Positions 1 through 6,536 of a stretch of DNA of 8,566 nt are shown here, one piece after another. Made by a program: the position numbers and the translations under genes. Under the pieces are notes generated by a model. That model was not told the origin of the DNA. It was given only the letters and a program-made list of their open reading frames with translations, and made no database searches. The first letter of the stretch is position 1, and each line of letters begins with the position of its first letter. The DNA lies in assembly GCA_013811715.1 (NCBI GenBank), contig JACCUS010000045.1:1-8566 (forward strand), given 5' to 3'. This DNA comes from Nocardioidaceae bacterium (lineage in GTDB: Bacteria > Actinomycetota > Actinomycetes > Propionibacteriales > Nocardioidaceae).

Positions 1-1140
1 CACCGTCACGAGCCCCAGCCTGTCGAGTGCACAGAGCCGCTCCACGACATCGGCGTGCTCCAAGCCCGCGGCCGCGGCGATCGACTCACTCGACGCCCGC
101 GTCAGCTTCGGCACCGCGTCGAGCAGCTGACGTGACCTGGGCTCCAGCTCGTCGCGGGGTCGCACCGGCCCGGCCTTCACCGGTGCCAGCCCGGCGCCCG
201 CCGGTGAGATGTGCTCGACGATCTCGTCGGCGTCGGTCACCAACAGCGTCTCGGGCTGCCGCAGCAGCTCATGCACCCCTCCCGAGGTCATCGACGTGAT
301 CGGGCCCGGCACTCCCATGACACCGCGCCCGAGGTCGCGGGCCCAGCGGGCGGTGTTGAGGGACCCGCTTCGCAGGGCCGCCTCCACTACGACCGTGCCT
401 TGGCTCAGCGCCGCGATCAGGCGGTTGCGGACGAGGAAGCGCGACCGGCTCGGCACACATCCCGGCGCTGCCTCGCTCACCACGAGGCCCGACCGGGCGA
501 TCTCGACCAGCAGGGAGGTGTTGCCGGCCGGATAGAGCCGGTCGGGCCCGCTAGCGAGCACCGCCACCGTGGGCTGGCCGGCGGCGATGGCGCCGCGATG
601 CGCGGCGGCGTCGATGCCGTAGGCACCTCCGGAGACGACCGTGAAGCCGCGTTGGCAACAACCCATGGCGAGGTCACCCGACACGTGTTCGCCGTACGCC
701 GTGGCGGCACGAGCGCCAACGAAGGAGACCGCCTGCGAGGTCAGCGAACGCAGATTGCCGGGGCCACGGACCCACAGGCCGAAGGCGGCCCCTCCGCGAC
801 GTTCACCGGCACCGCCGCCGAGCATCTCCACATCGTCGAGCGGCGGAGGCCAGTCGTCATCCGCCGGACACACGTATCTCGCTCGCAGCCGGTCGGCGAT
901 CCGGCGCAGGTTGTCGTAGTCGACCGAGCCCACCCGCTCCGACCAGTCCCTCAGCTTCGACTGCTCAGCGGGCCTGGATCGCAGCCGCTCGACGAGCGCC
1001 GCAGCGGAGTGGTCTCGCACCAGCCGGCAGGCGTCCGCATCCCCCGGCTCCGCCACCCAGCTCATGATGATGCGGGCTCGCCGCTCCTCATCGTCGACCG
1101 GCGGGAGTGCCGTGCGGATGGGAGCGTCGTACGTCGTCAT
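1..1140 (-). CDS. dprA: DNA-processing protein DprA, 3' end cut off by the window
   Basis: DprA (Smf) binds single-stranded DNA in the cytoplasm and loads RecA on it during natural transformation; it is also kept in many non-competent bacteria. My translation gives 380 residues with no stop before the window edge. Residues 1-100 are a poorly conserved N-terminal part. The Rossmann-like DprA core covers about 115-305: a VGAR motif at 141-144 (family usually G-S/A-R), SGGAYGID at 170-177, LYPAGN at 202-207, RNRLIAALS at 238-246 and VPGP at 277-280. Residues about 330-380 look like the C-terminal winged-helix domain, so probably only a few residues are missing. The ATG shares its A with the TGA stop of comM (TGATG), and AGGAG lies about 9 nt upstream, so translation is probably coupled. 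The identification is firm; a role in competence here is inferred from the family only. Confidence 0.95.
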   Translation of the reverse strand, partial: MTTYDAPIRTALPPVDDEERRARIIMSWVAEPGDADACRLVRDHSAAALVERLRSRPAEQSKLRDWSERVGSVDYDNLRRIADRLRARYVCPADDDWPPPLDDVEMLGGGAGERRGGAAFGLWVRGPGNLRSLTSQAVSFVGARAATAYGEHVSGDLAMGCCQRGFTVVSGGAYGIDAAAHRGAIAAGQPTVAVLASGPDRLYPAGNTSLLVEIARSGLVVSEAAPGCVPSRSRFLVRNRLIAALSQGTVVVEAALRSGSLNTARWARDLGRGVMGVPGPITSMTSGGVHELLRQPETLLVTDADEIVEHISPAGAGLAPVKAGPVRPRDELEPRSRQLLDAVPKLTRASSESIAAAAGLEHADVVERLCALDRLGLVTV

Positions 1141-2723
1141 CACGCCACGCTCCTGGCTCTCAACGACCGGCCGATCAGCCCATCGGTCCGCAGGTGCAGC
1201 GCCTCCAGCACGTGCGCCACGGAGGGCGTCGCGTGACCGGACAGGTCGGTCAGCGTCCACGCGACCCGTGCCACCCGGTCGGCACCCCGTTGCGTGAGGC
1301 GACCGTCGGCGACCCCCTCCTCGATGCGCAACGCGACATCGGCGGTGAGCGGACACCGGCGACGGAACTCGAACCCCGGCACCTCAGCGTTGGTGAGCCA
1401 CGGCATCCCGGCGAAACGAGCGCGCTGACGCTCCCGAGCCGCCCCGACGCGCTGCGCCACCGCAGAGCTCGCACCGTCGACTCCCACGGACTGCCGCATC
1501 TCCGCCTTCGACACCGGAAGCACGGTGTGCACGATGTCGATGCGGTCTCGCACCGGCCCGCTGATCCGTTCTTGATACTGCCGCCTCCTCATCGGGAGGC
1601 AGGTGCAGTCGATGCCCTTGCCGAAGCCGAAGCCGCACGGGCACGGGTTGGCCGCCATGATGAGCTGGAAGGAGGCTGGGAACCGCGCTGCACCCTCCGC
1701 TCGGCGAATCGAGATCTCGCCGCTCTCGAGCGGTTGTCGCAAGGCGTCGTGCACCGAGGGCTTGAACTCCGGCGCCTCGTCGAGGAACAGCACACCGAGG
1801 TGAGCCAGGCTGATCGCGCCCGGTTTGATCAGCCGCGAGCCTCCTCCGATGACCGACGGCACGGTGTCGGTGTGGTTGGGCGCCAGGAAGGGCGGCCTGA
1901 GCACCCGAGGCTCCTCCCGGGTCAACATCCCGGCCACGGAGTGGATCTTGCTGACCTCGATCGACTGCCCAAGGTCGAGGTCGGGTAGCAGCGGCGAGAA
2001 GCGCTCGGCGAGCATCGTCTTCCCCGCGCCCGGTGGCCCCTCCAAGGAAAGGTGGTGGCCGCCGGCGGCCGCCACCTCTACACACCAGCGCGCCTGCGCC
2101 TGCCCGCGCACGTCGGCCAGGTCGCTCTGCTCGGTGCGCGCCGACCGTGCGCGAAGCCGTGCCGTTAGCTCCCCGTGCATGGGTGGGTAGTCGGGCTCCT
2201 GCGGTGGATCCTGACCGCTCAGGATCGCCATGCACTCGCGCAGCGACCGCACCCCGACCACGTCCACCCCGGCGATCAGCTCGGCCTCGGCGACGTTGGC
2301 CTCGGGCACGATGACCCGCCTCAAACCTGTCTCGGACGCCGCCAGCACCGCCGGCAGCACGCCGGGGACCGGGCGGACGCGACCGTCGAGCGCAAGCTCC
2401 CCGAAGACGGCCGCCGCCCGCAGCCCGTCGCCAGGCACCGCACCCTTGGCGACGAGCAGCGCCAACGCGATCGCCAGGTCGTAGTGCGAGCCCACCTTCC
2501 GGACGTCAGCGGGGTACATCGCCACGGTGAGGCGGCGGTCCGGCCAGGCCTGGTCGCTGTTGATCATCGCCGCTCGGCAGCGGTCGCGCGCCTCCGCGAC
2601 GCACATGTCGGGCAGACCGCTGAGCGACCAGCCGGGGACACCGTTGCTGATGTCGGCCTCGACGGTCACAACGCGTCCCAGCACCCCGTCGAGCGCCACC
2701 GAGTAGGTCATGCCGGTGGCCAC
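1140..2723 (-). CDS. comM: YifB/ComM family AAA+ ATPase (Mg-chelatase-like)
   Basis: ComM-type proteins are hexameric AAA+ helicases that promote branch migration during recombination of incoming DNA; outside competent proteobacteria the role is less defined. The protein is 527 aa, normal for the family. Residues about 5-165 are the ChlI-like N-terminal domain. The AAA+ core has Walker A GPPGAGKT at 229-236 and Walker B VLFLDE at 311-316. A four-cysteine pattern follows (C361, C363, C373, C375, in NPCPCG...CTC), then the sensor-like RISGPVRDRID at 386-396. Residues about 410-515 are the Mg_chelatase_C region. I chose GTG at 2723 because it gives the family-like beginning VATGMTYSVALDG and has GGGGTGG just upstream; ATG at 2711 is the alternative. 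A reading frame open further upstream would overlap yraN and lacks homology. The gene starts 1 nt after the yraN stop and its own stop overlaps dprA by 1 nt. Confidence 0.95.
   Translation of the reverse strand: MATGMTYSVALDGVLGRVVTVEADISNGVPGWSLSGLPDMCVAEARDRCRAAMINSDQAWPDRRLTVAMYPADVRKVGSHYDLAIALALLVAKGAVPGDGLRAAAVFGELALDGRVRPVPGVLPAVLAASETGLRRVIVPEANVAEAELIAGVDVVGVRSLRECMAILSGQDPPQEPDYPPMHGELTARLRARSARTEQSDLADVRGQAQARWCVEVAAAGGHHLSLEGPPGAGKTMLAERFSPLLPDLDLGQSIEVSKIHSVAGMLTREEPRVLRPPFLAPNHTDTVPSVIGGGSRLIKPGAISLAHLGVLFLDEAPEFKPSVHDALRQPLESGEISIRRAEGAARFPASFQLIMAANPCPCGFGFGKGIDCTCLPMRRRQYQERISGPVRDRIDIVHTVLPVSKAEMRQSVGVDGASSAVAQRVGAARERQRARFAGMPWLTNAEVPGFEFRRRCPLTADVALRIEEGVADGRLTQRGADRVARVAWTLTDLSGHATPSVAHVLEALHLRTDGLIGRSLRARSVA
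2050..2077. repeat. 28-bp near-perfect inverted repeat inside comM
   Basis: A 14-bp perfect palindrome (GGCCGCCGGCGGCC, 2057-2070) is flanked by one mismatched pair (2056/2071) and then six more complementary bases on each side (AGGTGG and CCACCT). It encodes the conserved stretch EVAAAGGHHL just before Walker A of ComM. High-GC codons for Ala-Ala-Ala-Gly-Gly-His naturally make such symmetry, so it is probably a by-product of coding. Confidence 0.6.
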
Positions 2724-2724
2724 G

Positions 2725-3093
2725 TCACACCACCCCGACGATGTGCTCGACCTCGGCGCTGCCACGCCGATGTCTGACGATGGCGACGACGTCGAGCCGA
2801 AGCCGCCCAAAGCGGATCTGGTGCTCGTTGCTCCACAGCCAGCCGAGCCGTCGCAGCCGAGCCGCCTTCTCCGGGGTGATGGCCTCGAACGGAGTGCCGT
2901 ACCGGTCACTGCTGCGCGTCTTCACCTCGCACACGACAAGGGTGCCGCCGTCGGCGGCCACGATGTCGATCTCGCCGTCGCCACACCGCCAGTTGCGGTC
3001 CAAGACGGTGAAGCCGCGTGCCTGCAGATGGCGTGCGGCCAACCGCTCGCCGTAGTCGCCGAGCGCCTTGCGCTGGGCATGTGTTGACGCCAT
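2725..3093 (-). CDS. yraN: YraN family (UPF0102) predicted nuclease-fold protein
   Basis: This is a 122-aa member of the UPF0102/YraN family, which has a fold related to Holliday-junction resolvases and restriction endonucleases; its biochemical role is not settled. The family signature is visible: GDYGERLAARHL at 12-23, RGFTVLDRNWR at 26-36, GEID at 40-43, and EVK at 56-58 followed by TRSSDRYG. E41, D43, E56 and K58 form the PD-(D/E)XK-like set. The start at ATG 3093 is supported by GGAGGT six nt upstream; an in-frame extension upstream has no family similarity. The gene is followed after 1 nt by comM and then dprA, which fits a DNA-processing transcription unit. It is preceded by a 135-nt gap holding a DnaA box, so it is probably the first gene of this module. 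Confidence 0.93.
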   Translation of the reverse strand: MASTHAQRKALGDYGERLAARHLQARGFTVLDRNWRCGDGEIDIVAADGGTLVVCEVKTRSSDRYGTPFEAITPEKAARLRRLGWLWSNEHQIRFGRLRLDVVAIVRHRRGSAEVEHIVGVV

Positions 3094-3228
3094 GGGCCCA
3101 CCTCCGACAGCGAGCCTTGCCGCCCGAGCCGACGGCAGCACACCGTTCACCCCGAGCCTGTGGACAAATGCGCTGTGCCGAGTGGCTGGGGACAGCCCAG
3201 TCTCGCGGTCAGGCAGAGCGGGGTTGGA
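3094..3228. other. 135-nt gap between the DUF2469 gene and yraN
   Basis: No convincing small gene is seen. It contains a perfect TTGTCCACA box on the minus strand and a weak 5-bp hairpin at 3186-3200 (CTGGG/CCCAG) without a T-tract. I could not identify a convincing -35/-10 pair, although a promoter for yraN-comM-dprA would be expected here if those genes are not read through from upstream. Confidence 0.6.
3159..3167 (-). promoter_or_regulatory. DnaA-box-like 9-mer TTGTCCACA upstream of yraN
   Basis: On the minus strand this reads TTGTCCACA, identical to the DnaA box preferred in high-GC actinobacteria such as Streptomyces and Mycobacterium. It lies 66 nt upstream of the yraN start in non-coding sequence. 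No second perfect box is seen nearby, so it is not an origin cluster. The match is directly seen; binding or a regulatory role is inference. Confidence 0.4.
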
Positions 3229-3537
3229 TCAGGGCTTGGGCGGGCTGATGTCGGACTTGGACAGTTCCTCGATGTTGACGTCCTTGAACGTCACCACCTT
3301 GACGTTCTTCGCGAACCGGGCCGGCCGGTACATGTCCCACACCCACGCGTCGGCCATCGTCACCTCGAAGTACGCGTCCCCCGCCTCGGTGCGCACCTTC
3401 AAGTCGACCGTGTTGCACAGGTAGAAGCGGCGGTCGGTCTCGACGACGTACTTGAAGATGCCGACCACGTCGCGGTACTCCCGATACAGATGGAGCTCCA
3501 TCTCGGTCTCGTACTTCTCCAGGTCCTCAGCGCTCAT
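3229..3537 (-). CDS. DUF2469 domain-containing protein, actinobacterial conserved hypothetical
   Basis: This 102-aa protein matches the DUF2469 family (the type of M. tuberculosis Rv2901c) along its whole length. It begins MSAEDLEKYETEMELHLYRE and contains the characteristic ADAWVWDMYRPARF block at 62-75 and VVTFKDVNIEEL at 81-92. The family is small, acidic and almost restricted to actinobacteria, and no biochemical function is established. There is no signal peptide or membrane segment, so it is probably cytoplasmic. Its ATG overlaps the rnhB stop by 4 nt (ATGA), with GGAGGAG about 8 nt upstream, so it is likely translationally coupled to rnhB. The same neighbourhood is kept in other actinobacteria, which hints at a role linked to RNase HII or the growth operon, but that is only context. 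Confidence 0.95.
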   Translation of the reverse strand: MSAEDLEKYETEMELHLYREYRDVVGIFKYVVETDRRFYLCNTVDLKVRTEAGDAYFEVTMADAWVWDMYRPARFAKNVKVVTFKDVNIEELSKSDISPPKP

Positions 3538-4253
3538 CGCGACATCTCCTCCGCCTGCTCGATCCGCTCGAGCTCATCGGGGGCCACGAGTACGGCGACC
3601 TCGCCGCCCTCAGCTCGACGCACGTTGACGAAGCGGCGCCGATGCTCCGGACACGGCCCGTGCGCACGCAACGCGTCCTGGTGCTCCTTGGTGCAGTAGC
3701 CCTTGTGCAGCGCGAAGTCGTACTGCGGGAAGTCCGCGTGCATCGCGGTCATGATGCGGTCGCGGGTGACCTTAGCGATCACCGACGCCGCCGCGATGCA
3801 CGCCGCGACGCGGTCGCCCTTCCACACCGCCAGCCCTGGCACCTCCAGGCCGTCGACGGGGAAACCGTCGGTGAGCACATAGCGGGGCCGACTCTCCAGC
3901 CGCGCCAGCGACCGCCGCAGAGCCTCGACGTTGGCCACATGCATGCCCAGCCGGTCGCACTCCGTCGACTCGACGACCACGACCGACCATGCCGAGGCCC
4001 GCTTCACCACCTGCGCGTAGCAGCGCTCCCGCGCCTTGGGCGCGAGCAGCTTGGAGTCGGCAAGGCCCGGTACGACACCGGTGGCGCCCTCGGGAAGGAT
4101 CACCGCCGCCGCCACCAGCGGCCCGGCGCAGGCGCCGCGGCCAGCCTCGTCGACGCCGGCTATCGGCGCCAGCTGGGCGCGTCGCAGCGCGCGCTCGTAG
4201 CCGTAGAGGCCGGCGTCGCGTCGTACGGTGTTGCCTCGCGGAAGTGGACTCAC
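3534..4253 (-). CDS. rnhB: ribonuclease HII
   Basis: RNase HII cuts 5' of ribonucleotides embedded in DNA and removes RNA from RNA/DNA hybrids, starting ribonucleotide excision repair in the cytoplasm. The protein is 239 aa. All four acidic catalytic positions are present: D35 and E36 in GVDEAGRG (33-40), D129 in LTDG and D147 in WKGD. The 18-residue spacing between the last two equals that of E. coli D108 and D126. AAASVIAKVTRDR follows at 154-166, and the conserved HGPCPEHRRRF block is near the C-terminus. I chose GTG at 4253, which follows GGAG by 6 nt and comes 14 nt after the upstream signal peptidase stop. The frame is open far upstream of this, but that part lies over the lepB gene and shows no homology. 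The short C-terminal tail after the core is rich in Glu. The gene overlaps the DUF2469 gene by 4 nt. Confidence 0.96.
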   Translation of the reverse strand: MSPLPRGNTVRRDAGLYGYERALRRAQLAPIAGVDEAGRGACAGPLVAAAVILPEGATGVVPGLADSKLLAPKARERCYAQVVKRASAWSVVVVESTECDRLGMHVANVEALRRSLARLESRPRYVLTDGFPVDGLEVPGLAVWKGDRVAACIAAASVIAKVTRDRIMTAMHADFPQYDFALHKGYCTKEHQDALRAHGPCPEHRRRFVNVRRAEGGEVAVLVAPDELERIEQAEEMSR

Positions 4254-4267
4254 CGGGCACTCCAGGG

Positions 4268-5113
4268 CTAGCGCCCACCTGGCGTCGGCGCTGCGTTGAC
4301 GACGCCCTTCTCGGGCGGCGTGCGGCCCGCGGGCACGTCGTCGTACGCCGCCGGGACGCGGAGCCGGTGGGCGTTGTCCACCGGCCAGACCACCGCCAAC
4401 GCGCGACCGGTCACCAGGTCGAGTGGGACGAACGCGTCCTGGCTGGGGAGGTGCACGGTGGAGTCGCCGGACACGTACCGGTTGTCGCCGAGCACGAACA
4501 TGTGATCGGCCGGTACGACGACGTCGAACGGGGGCTGGTCGGCGATCTGGTCGCCCTGGGACAAGAAGTCGGACTCGTCGACCGGGTAGCCGTTGATCGT
4601 CAGCCGGCCGTCCTCGTCGCAGCACACGACGTGGTCGCCGGGGAGCCCGATGGCTCGCTTCACCAGATGCTCGTGGCCGGTGGCGGGCAGCACCCCGATC
4701 CACTCCAGCCCCTGCCGGACGGGGCCGGGAGGTTCGGACTGCTCGGTCGGCGGGATCCAGCCTCCGGGATCCTCGAAGACGACGACCTCGCCGCGGTCGA
4801 CCTCGCCGATGCGGCTGACCAGGATGCGGTCGTGGCGCTGGATCTCGGGAATCATCGATCCGCTGGGCACGAAGAACGCCTGGACCACGAAGGCCCGCAA
4901 CACCGCCGATGCCACCAGTGCGATCGCCACGATGATGACCAGCTCGCGGAGGAACCGGCCCGTCTTGCTGGCGGCCGACGCCGAGTCGTCGGCAGGTTTG
5001 TCGCCGGTGCTGGCTCTTCTGCCGGGGTCGCCAGCGGCTGCCGCCGGGACGCCCGCCGGGTCGCTGTCGACGGCAGTCGGGCTGTCGTCAGCACGCGAGG
5101 ACTGGTCGCTCAT
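4268..5113 (-). CDS. lepB: signal peptidase I, second of two tandem copies
   Basis: Type I signal peptidase removes signal peptides from secreted proteins at the outer face of the cytoplasmic membrane. The protein is 281 aa. Residues 1-50 form a disordered, Ser/Ala/Asp-rich cytoplasmic tail, and about 55-80 are a transmembrane helix (LVIIVAIALVASAVL). The nucleophile is S86 in VPSGSM and the general base is K152 in HLVKRAIGLPGD. The box E region reads LGDNRYVSGDST, so the Arg usually ending this motif (DSR) is Thr here. Cysteines are adjacent in VVCCDEDG. The C-terminus is Pro/Gly rich, without the second hydrophobic segment of its neighbour. ATG at 5113 overlaps the first lepB stop by 4 nt (ATGA) and is preceded by AGGAG; an in-frame ATG at 5137 has no ribosome binding site. 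Serine-lysine catalysis looks intact, so I expect an active enzyme, possibly with different substrate preference. Confidence 0.94.
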   Translation of the reverse strand: MSDQSSRADDSPTAVDSDPAGVPAAAAGDPGRRASTGDKPADDSASAASKTGRFLRELVIIVAIALVASAVLRAFVVQAFFVPSGSMIPEIQRHDRILVSRIGEVDRGEVVVFEDPGGWIPPTEQSEPPGPVRQGLEWIGVLPATGHEHLVKRAIGLPGDHVVCCDEDGRLTINGYPVDESDFLSQGDQIADQPPFDVVVPADHMFVLGDNRYVSGDSTVHLPSQDAFVPLDLVTGRALAVVWPVDNAHRLRVPAAYDDVPAGRTPPEKGVVNAAPTPGGR

Positions 5114-5973
5114 CGGGCACGGCTCCTGTCCTTCCATCTGCGGTACAACGGCGGAGCAGCCATCAACGCTAGCCCGAGCGGGACTCCGGCCGGGACAGGA
5201 CCCGCCGCCTCGTCGAGGGCCGGGTTGTCGAACGTACCCGGACTACCGACGAGATCCCAGTGCCCGATCGGCCAGACCACCACGAAGACCTTCCCGACCA
5301 CGTCGTCGACGGGGATGAATCCCCCGCCGGGGTCACCGATGTGCACCCGCGAGTCCGCCGAATCGCCGCGGTTGTCCCCCAGCACCCAAAGATGCTCAGC
5401 GGGTACCTCGACCGACCAGGAGCCTGTGCACGCCTGTCGGGGCAAGGTGACGTAGTCGTCCTCCTCCAGGGCGGCTCCGTTGACCTCGACCGTGCCGTCG
5501 GCGCAGGAGACCCGATCGCCGCCGACCCCGATGACCCGCTTCACCAGATGCCCGCCGCTGGGGTACAGGCCGATGGTCGCAAGCACCCTGGTGGCCGGGT
5601 TGTCGGCGACCCGCCCCGCCTCCTGGACCAGCCATTTCGCGGGGTCGTCGAAGACGACGATCTCGCCTCGCTCGACGTCGCCGAACCAGTACGACATCTT
5701 CTGCACGAGGATCCGGTCGTCGATCCGCAGGGTGTCACGCATCGAACCGGACGGGATGTAGAACGCCTGCACGAAGAACGTCTTGATGATCAGCGCCAAC
5801 ACGATGGCGATGCCGAGGAGGAGGGCGGTTTCCTTCCAGACCGGAACCGGCTGCTTGGCTTGGTGTCGACCGGGTTTCGCCGCTTGTCGGGCCGCGCCGT
5901 GCTCCTCCGACCCAGATGAACGAGAGTCGTCGGACGCGGCGTCGTCGCTGTCGCAACCGGGGGCCGAGGTCAC
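5110..5973 (-). CDS. lepB: signal peptidase I, first of two tandem copies
   Basis: This type I signal peptidase acts at the membrane on exported preproteins. The protein is 287 aa. A charged, disordered N-terminal tail (about 1-45) precedes a transmembrane helix at about 48-68 (ALLLGIAIVLALIIKTFF). The nucleophile is S77 in IPSGSM and the general base is K145 in HLVKRVIGVGGD. Box E is canonical, GDNRGDSADSR at 199-209. C157 and C182 could form a disulphide outside the cell. Residues about 260-275 (VPAGVPLGLALMAAPP) are hydrophobic and may be a second membrane segment before the basic end YRRWKDRSRAR. GTG at 5973 is the only reasonable start; it lies 22 nt after the rplS stop but has only a weak ribosome binding site, so the start is less certain than the identity. 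Its stop overlaps the second lepB by 4 nt, pointing to a gene duplication kept as a coupled pair. Confidence 0.95.
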   Translation of the reverse strand: MTSAPGCDSDDAASDDSRSSGSEEHGAARQAAKPGRHQAKQPVPVWKETALLLGIAIVLALIIKTFFVQAFYIPSGSMRDTLRIDDRILVQKMSYWFGDVERGEIVVFDDPAKWLVQEAGRVADNPATRVLATIGLYPSGGHLVKRVIGVGGDRVSCADGTVEVNGAALEEDDYVTLPRQACTGSWSVEVPAEHLWVLGDNRGDSADSRVHIGDPGGGFIPVDDVVGKVFVVVWPIGHWDLVGSPGTFDNPALDEAAGPVPAGVPLGLALMAAPPLYRRWKDRSRAR

Positions 5974-5995
5974 GGCGTGAGCCTAACCGCACAGA

Positions 5996-6358
5996 TCAGC
6001 GGGCGGCCGGGATCTCGCGCCTCTCCTTGATCTTGGCCTTCTTGCCCCTCAGGTTGCGCAGGTAGTAGAGCTTGGCGCGCCGGACGTCGCCTCGCGTCAC
6101 GACCTCGATCCGATCGATGATCGGGGTGTGCAGCGGGAAGGTGCGTTCCACGCCGACGCCGAAGCTGATCTTGCGCACCGTGAAGGTCCGGCCGATGCCG
6201 GAGCCCTGCACCCGGATGCAGACGCCTTGGAAGACCTGGACTCGTGCGCGGTTCCCCTCCACGACCTTCACGTGCACCTTGAGCGTGTCGCCGGCGCGGA
6301 AGGCGGGCACGTCGTCGCGGGCCACGCCGGCGGCGATGGCGTCGATGGCGTTGGTCAT
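5996..6358 (-). CDS. rplS: 50S ribosomal protein L19
   Basis: L19 sits in the large ribosomal subunit at the interface with the 30S subunit. The protein is 120 aa, close to the usual 115 or so. It starts MTNAIDAIAAGVARDDVPAF, and the SH3-like core shows GDTLKVHVKVVEGNR at 23-37, VQVFQG at 40-45, SFGVGVERTFPLH at 65-77 and RGDVRRAKLYYLR at 89-101, with a basic C-terminal end. ATG at 6358 is preceded by AGGAAG about 8 nt upstream. The gene is separated from trmD by 178 nt, unusually wide for this operon, so it may have its own promoter and a leader. It is followed by the two signal peptidases after 22 nt, which probably share its transcript. Confidence 0.98.
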   Translation of the reverse strand: MTNAIDAIAAGVARDDVPAFRAGDTLKVHVKVVEGNRARVQVFQGVCIRVQGSGIGRTFTVRKISFGVGVERTFPLHTPIIDRIEVVTRGDVRRAKLYYLRNLRGKKAKIKERREIPAAR

Positions 6359-6536
6359 GTCGTTCGCTTCCTCGTGAGTGCCACAGGTCATCCACGCGTT
6401 GTCAGGTAGTGCTCGGGCGGGTGGTCGAGCGCGTCGTAGCGCGGCTCCCCTGCGGCAGAACCGGCGGCCGACATCGTCAGCACCGACGCGCGACACCAAC
6501 AGGCAAGTCTGCCACAGCGGGCTGTGTTCGGAGAAA
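6359..6536. other. 178-nt gap between trmD and rplS
   Basis: No supported small gene is seen. On the minus strand, short inverted repeats follow the trmD stop (CACAG/CTGTG with a 4-nt loop at 6513-6526, and GGCA/TGCC at 6503-6514). Neither has a T-tract, so I do not call a terminator. The gap could hold the rplS promoter and a leader of roughly 140 nt. Confidence 0.55.
6506..6511 (-). promoter_or_regulatory. rplS: possible extended -10 element for rplS
   Basis: On the minus strand the sequence TGTGGCAGACT contains CAGACT, five of six matches to the actinobacterial -10 TAGACT, preceded by TG at the extended -10 position. No good -35 hexamer is found 17-18 nt further upstream. Transcription would start near 6499, giving a leader of about 140 nt. 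Weak evidence. Confidence 0.25.

Noticed and set aside
211..1236. Long open frame on the plus strand opposite dprA
   Set aside because: It is antisense to a well-supported dprA; high GC removes stops from antisense frames and the translation shows no recognisable domain.
2724..2909. N-terminal extension of ComM up to 2909
   Set aside because: It would overlap yraN by a large margin and does not resemble the family; GTG 2723 gives the expected beginning.
3186..3200. Hairpin CTGGG/CCCAG after the DUF2469 gene as a terminator
   Set aside because: Only five base pairs with no T-tract; too weak to call.
4375..4383. TTGTCCACC as a second DnaA box
   Set aside because: One mismatch and located inside the lepB coding sequence; no cluster with the box at 3159.
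4254..4703. N-terminal extension of RNase HII up to 4703
   Set aside because: The extra residues overlap lepB in another frame, are Arg/Pro-rich and have no homology; GTG 4253 has a ribosome binding site and gives the normal protein length.
3989..5455. Long plus-strand open frame of about 490 codons opposite rnhB and lepB
   Set aside because: Composition is Arg/Pro/Ala-rich as expected for an antisense shadow, and three clear genes with catalytic motifs occupy the other strand.
6377..6405. CTGACA followed after 17 nt by GGCACT as an rplS promoter
   Set aside because: The -10 part is poor and the transcript would begin at or inside the ribosome binding site of rplS.
6503..6526. Short inverted repeats after trmD as an intrinsic terminator
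   Set aside because: Stems of 4-5 bp and no run of T; similar structures are expected by chance in this composition.
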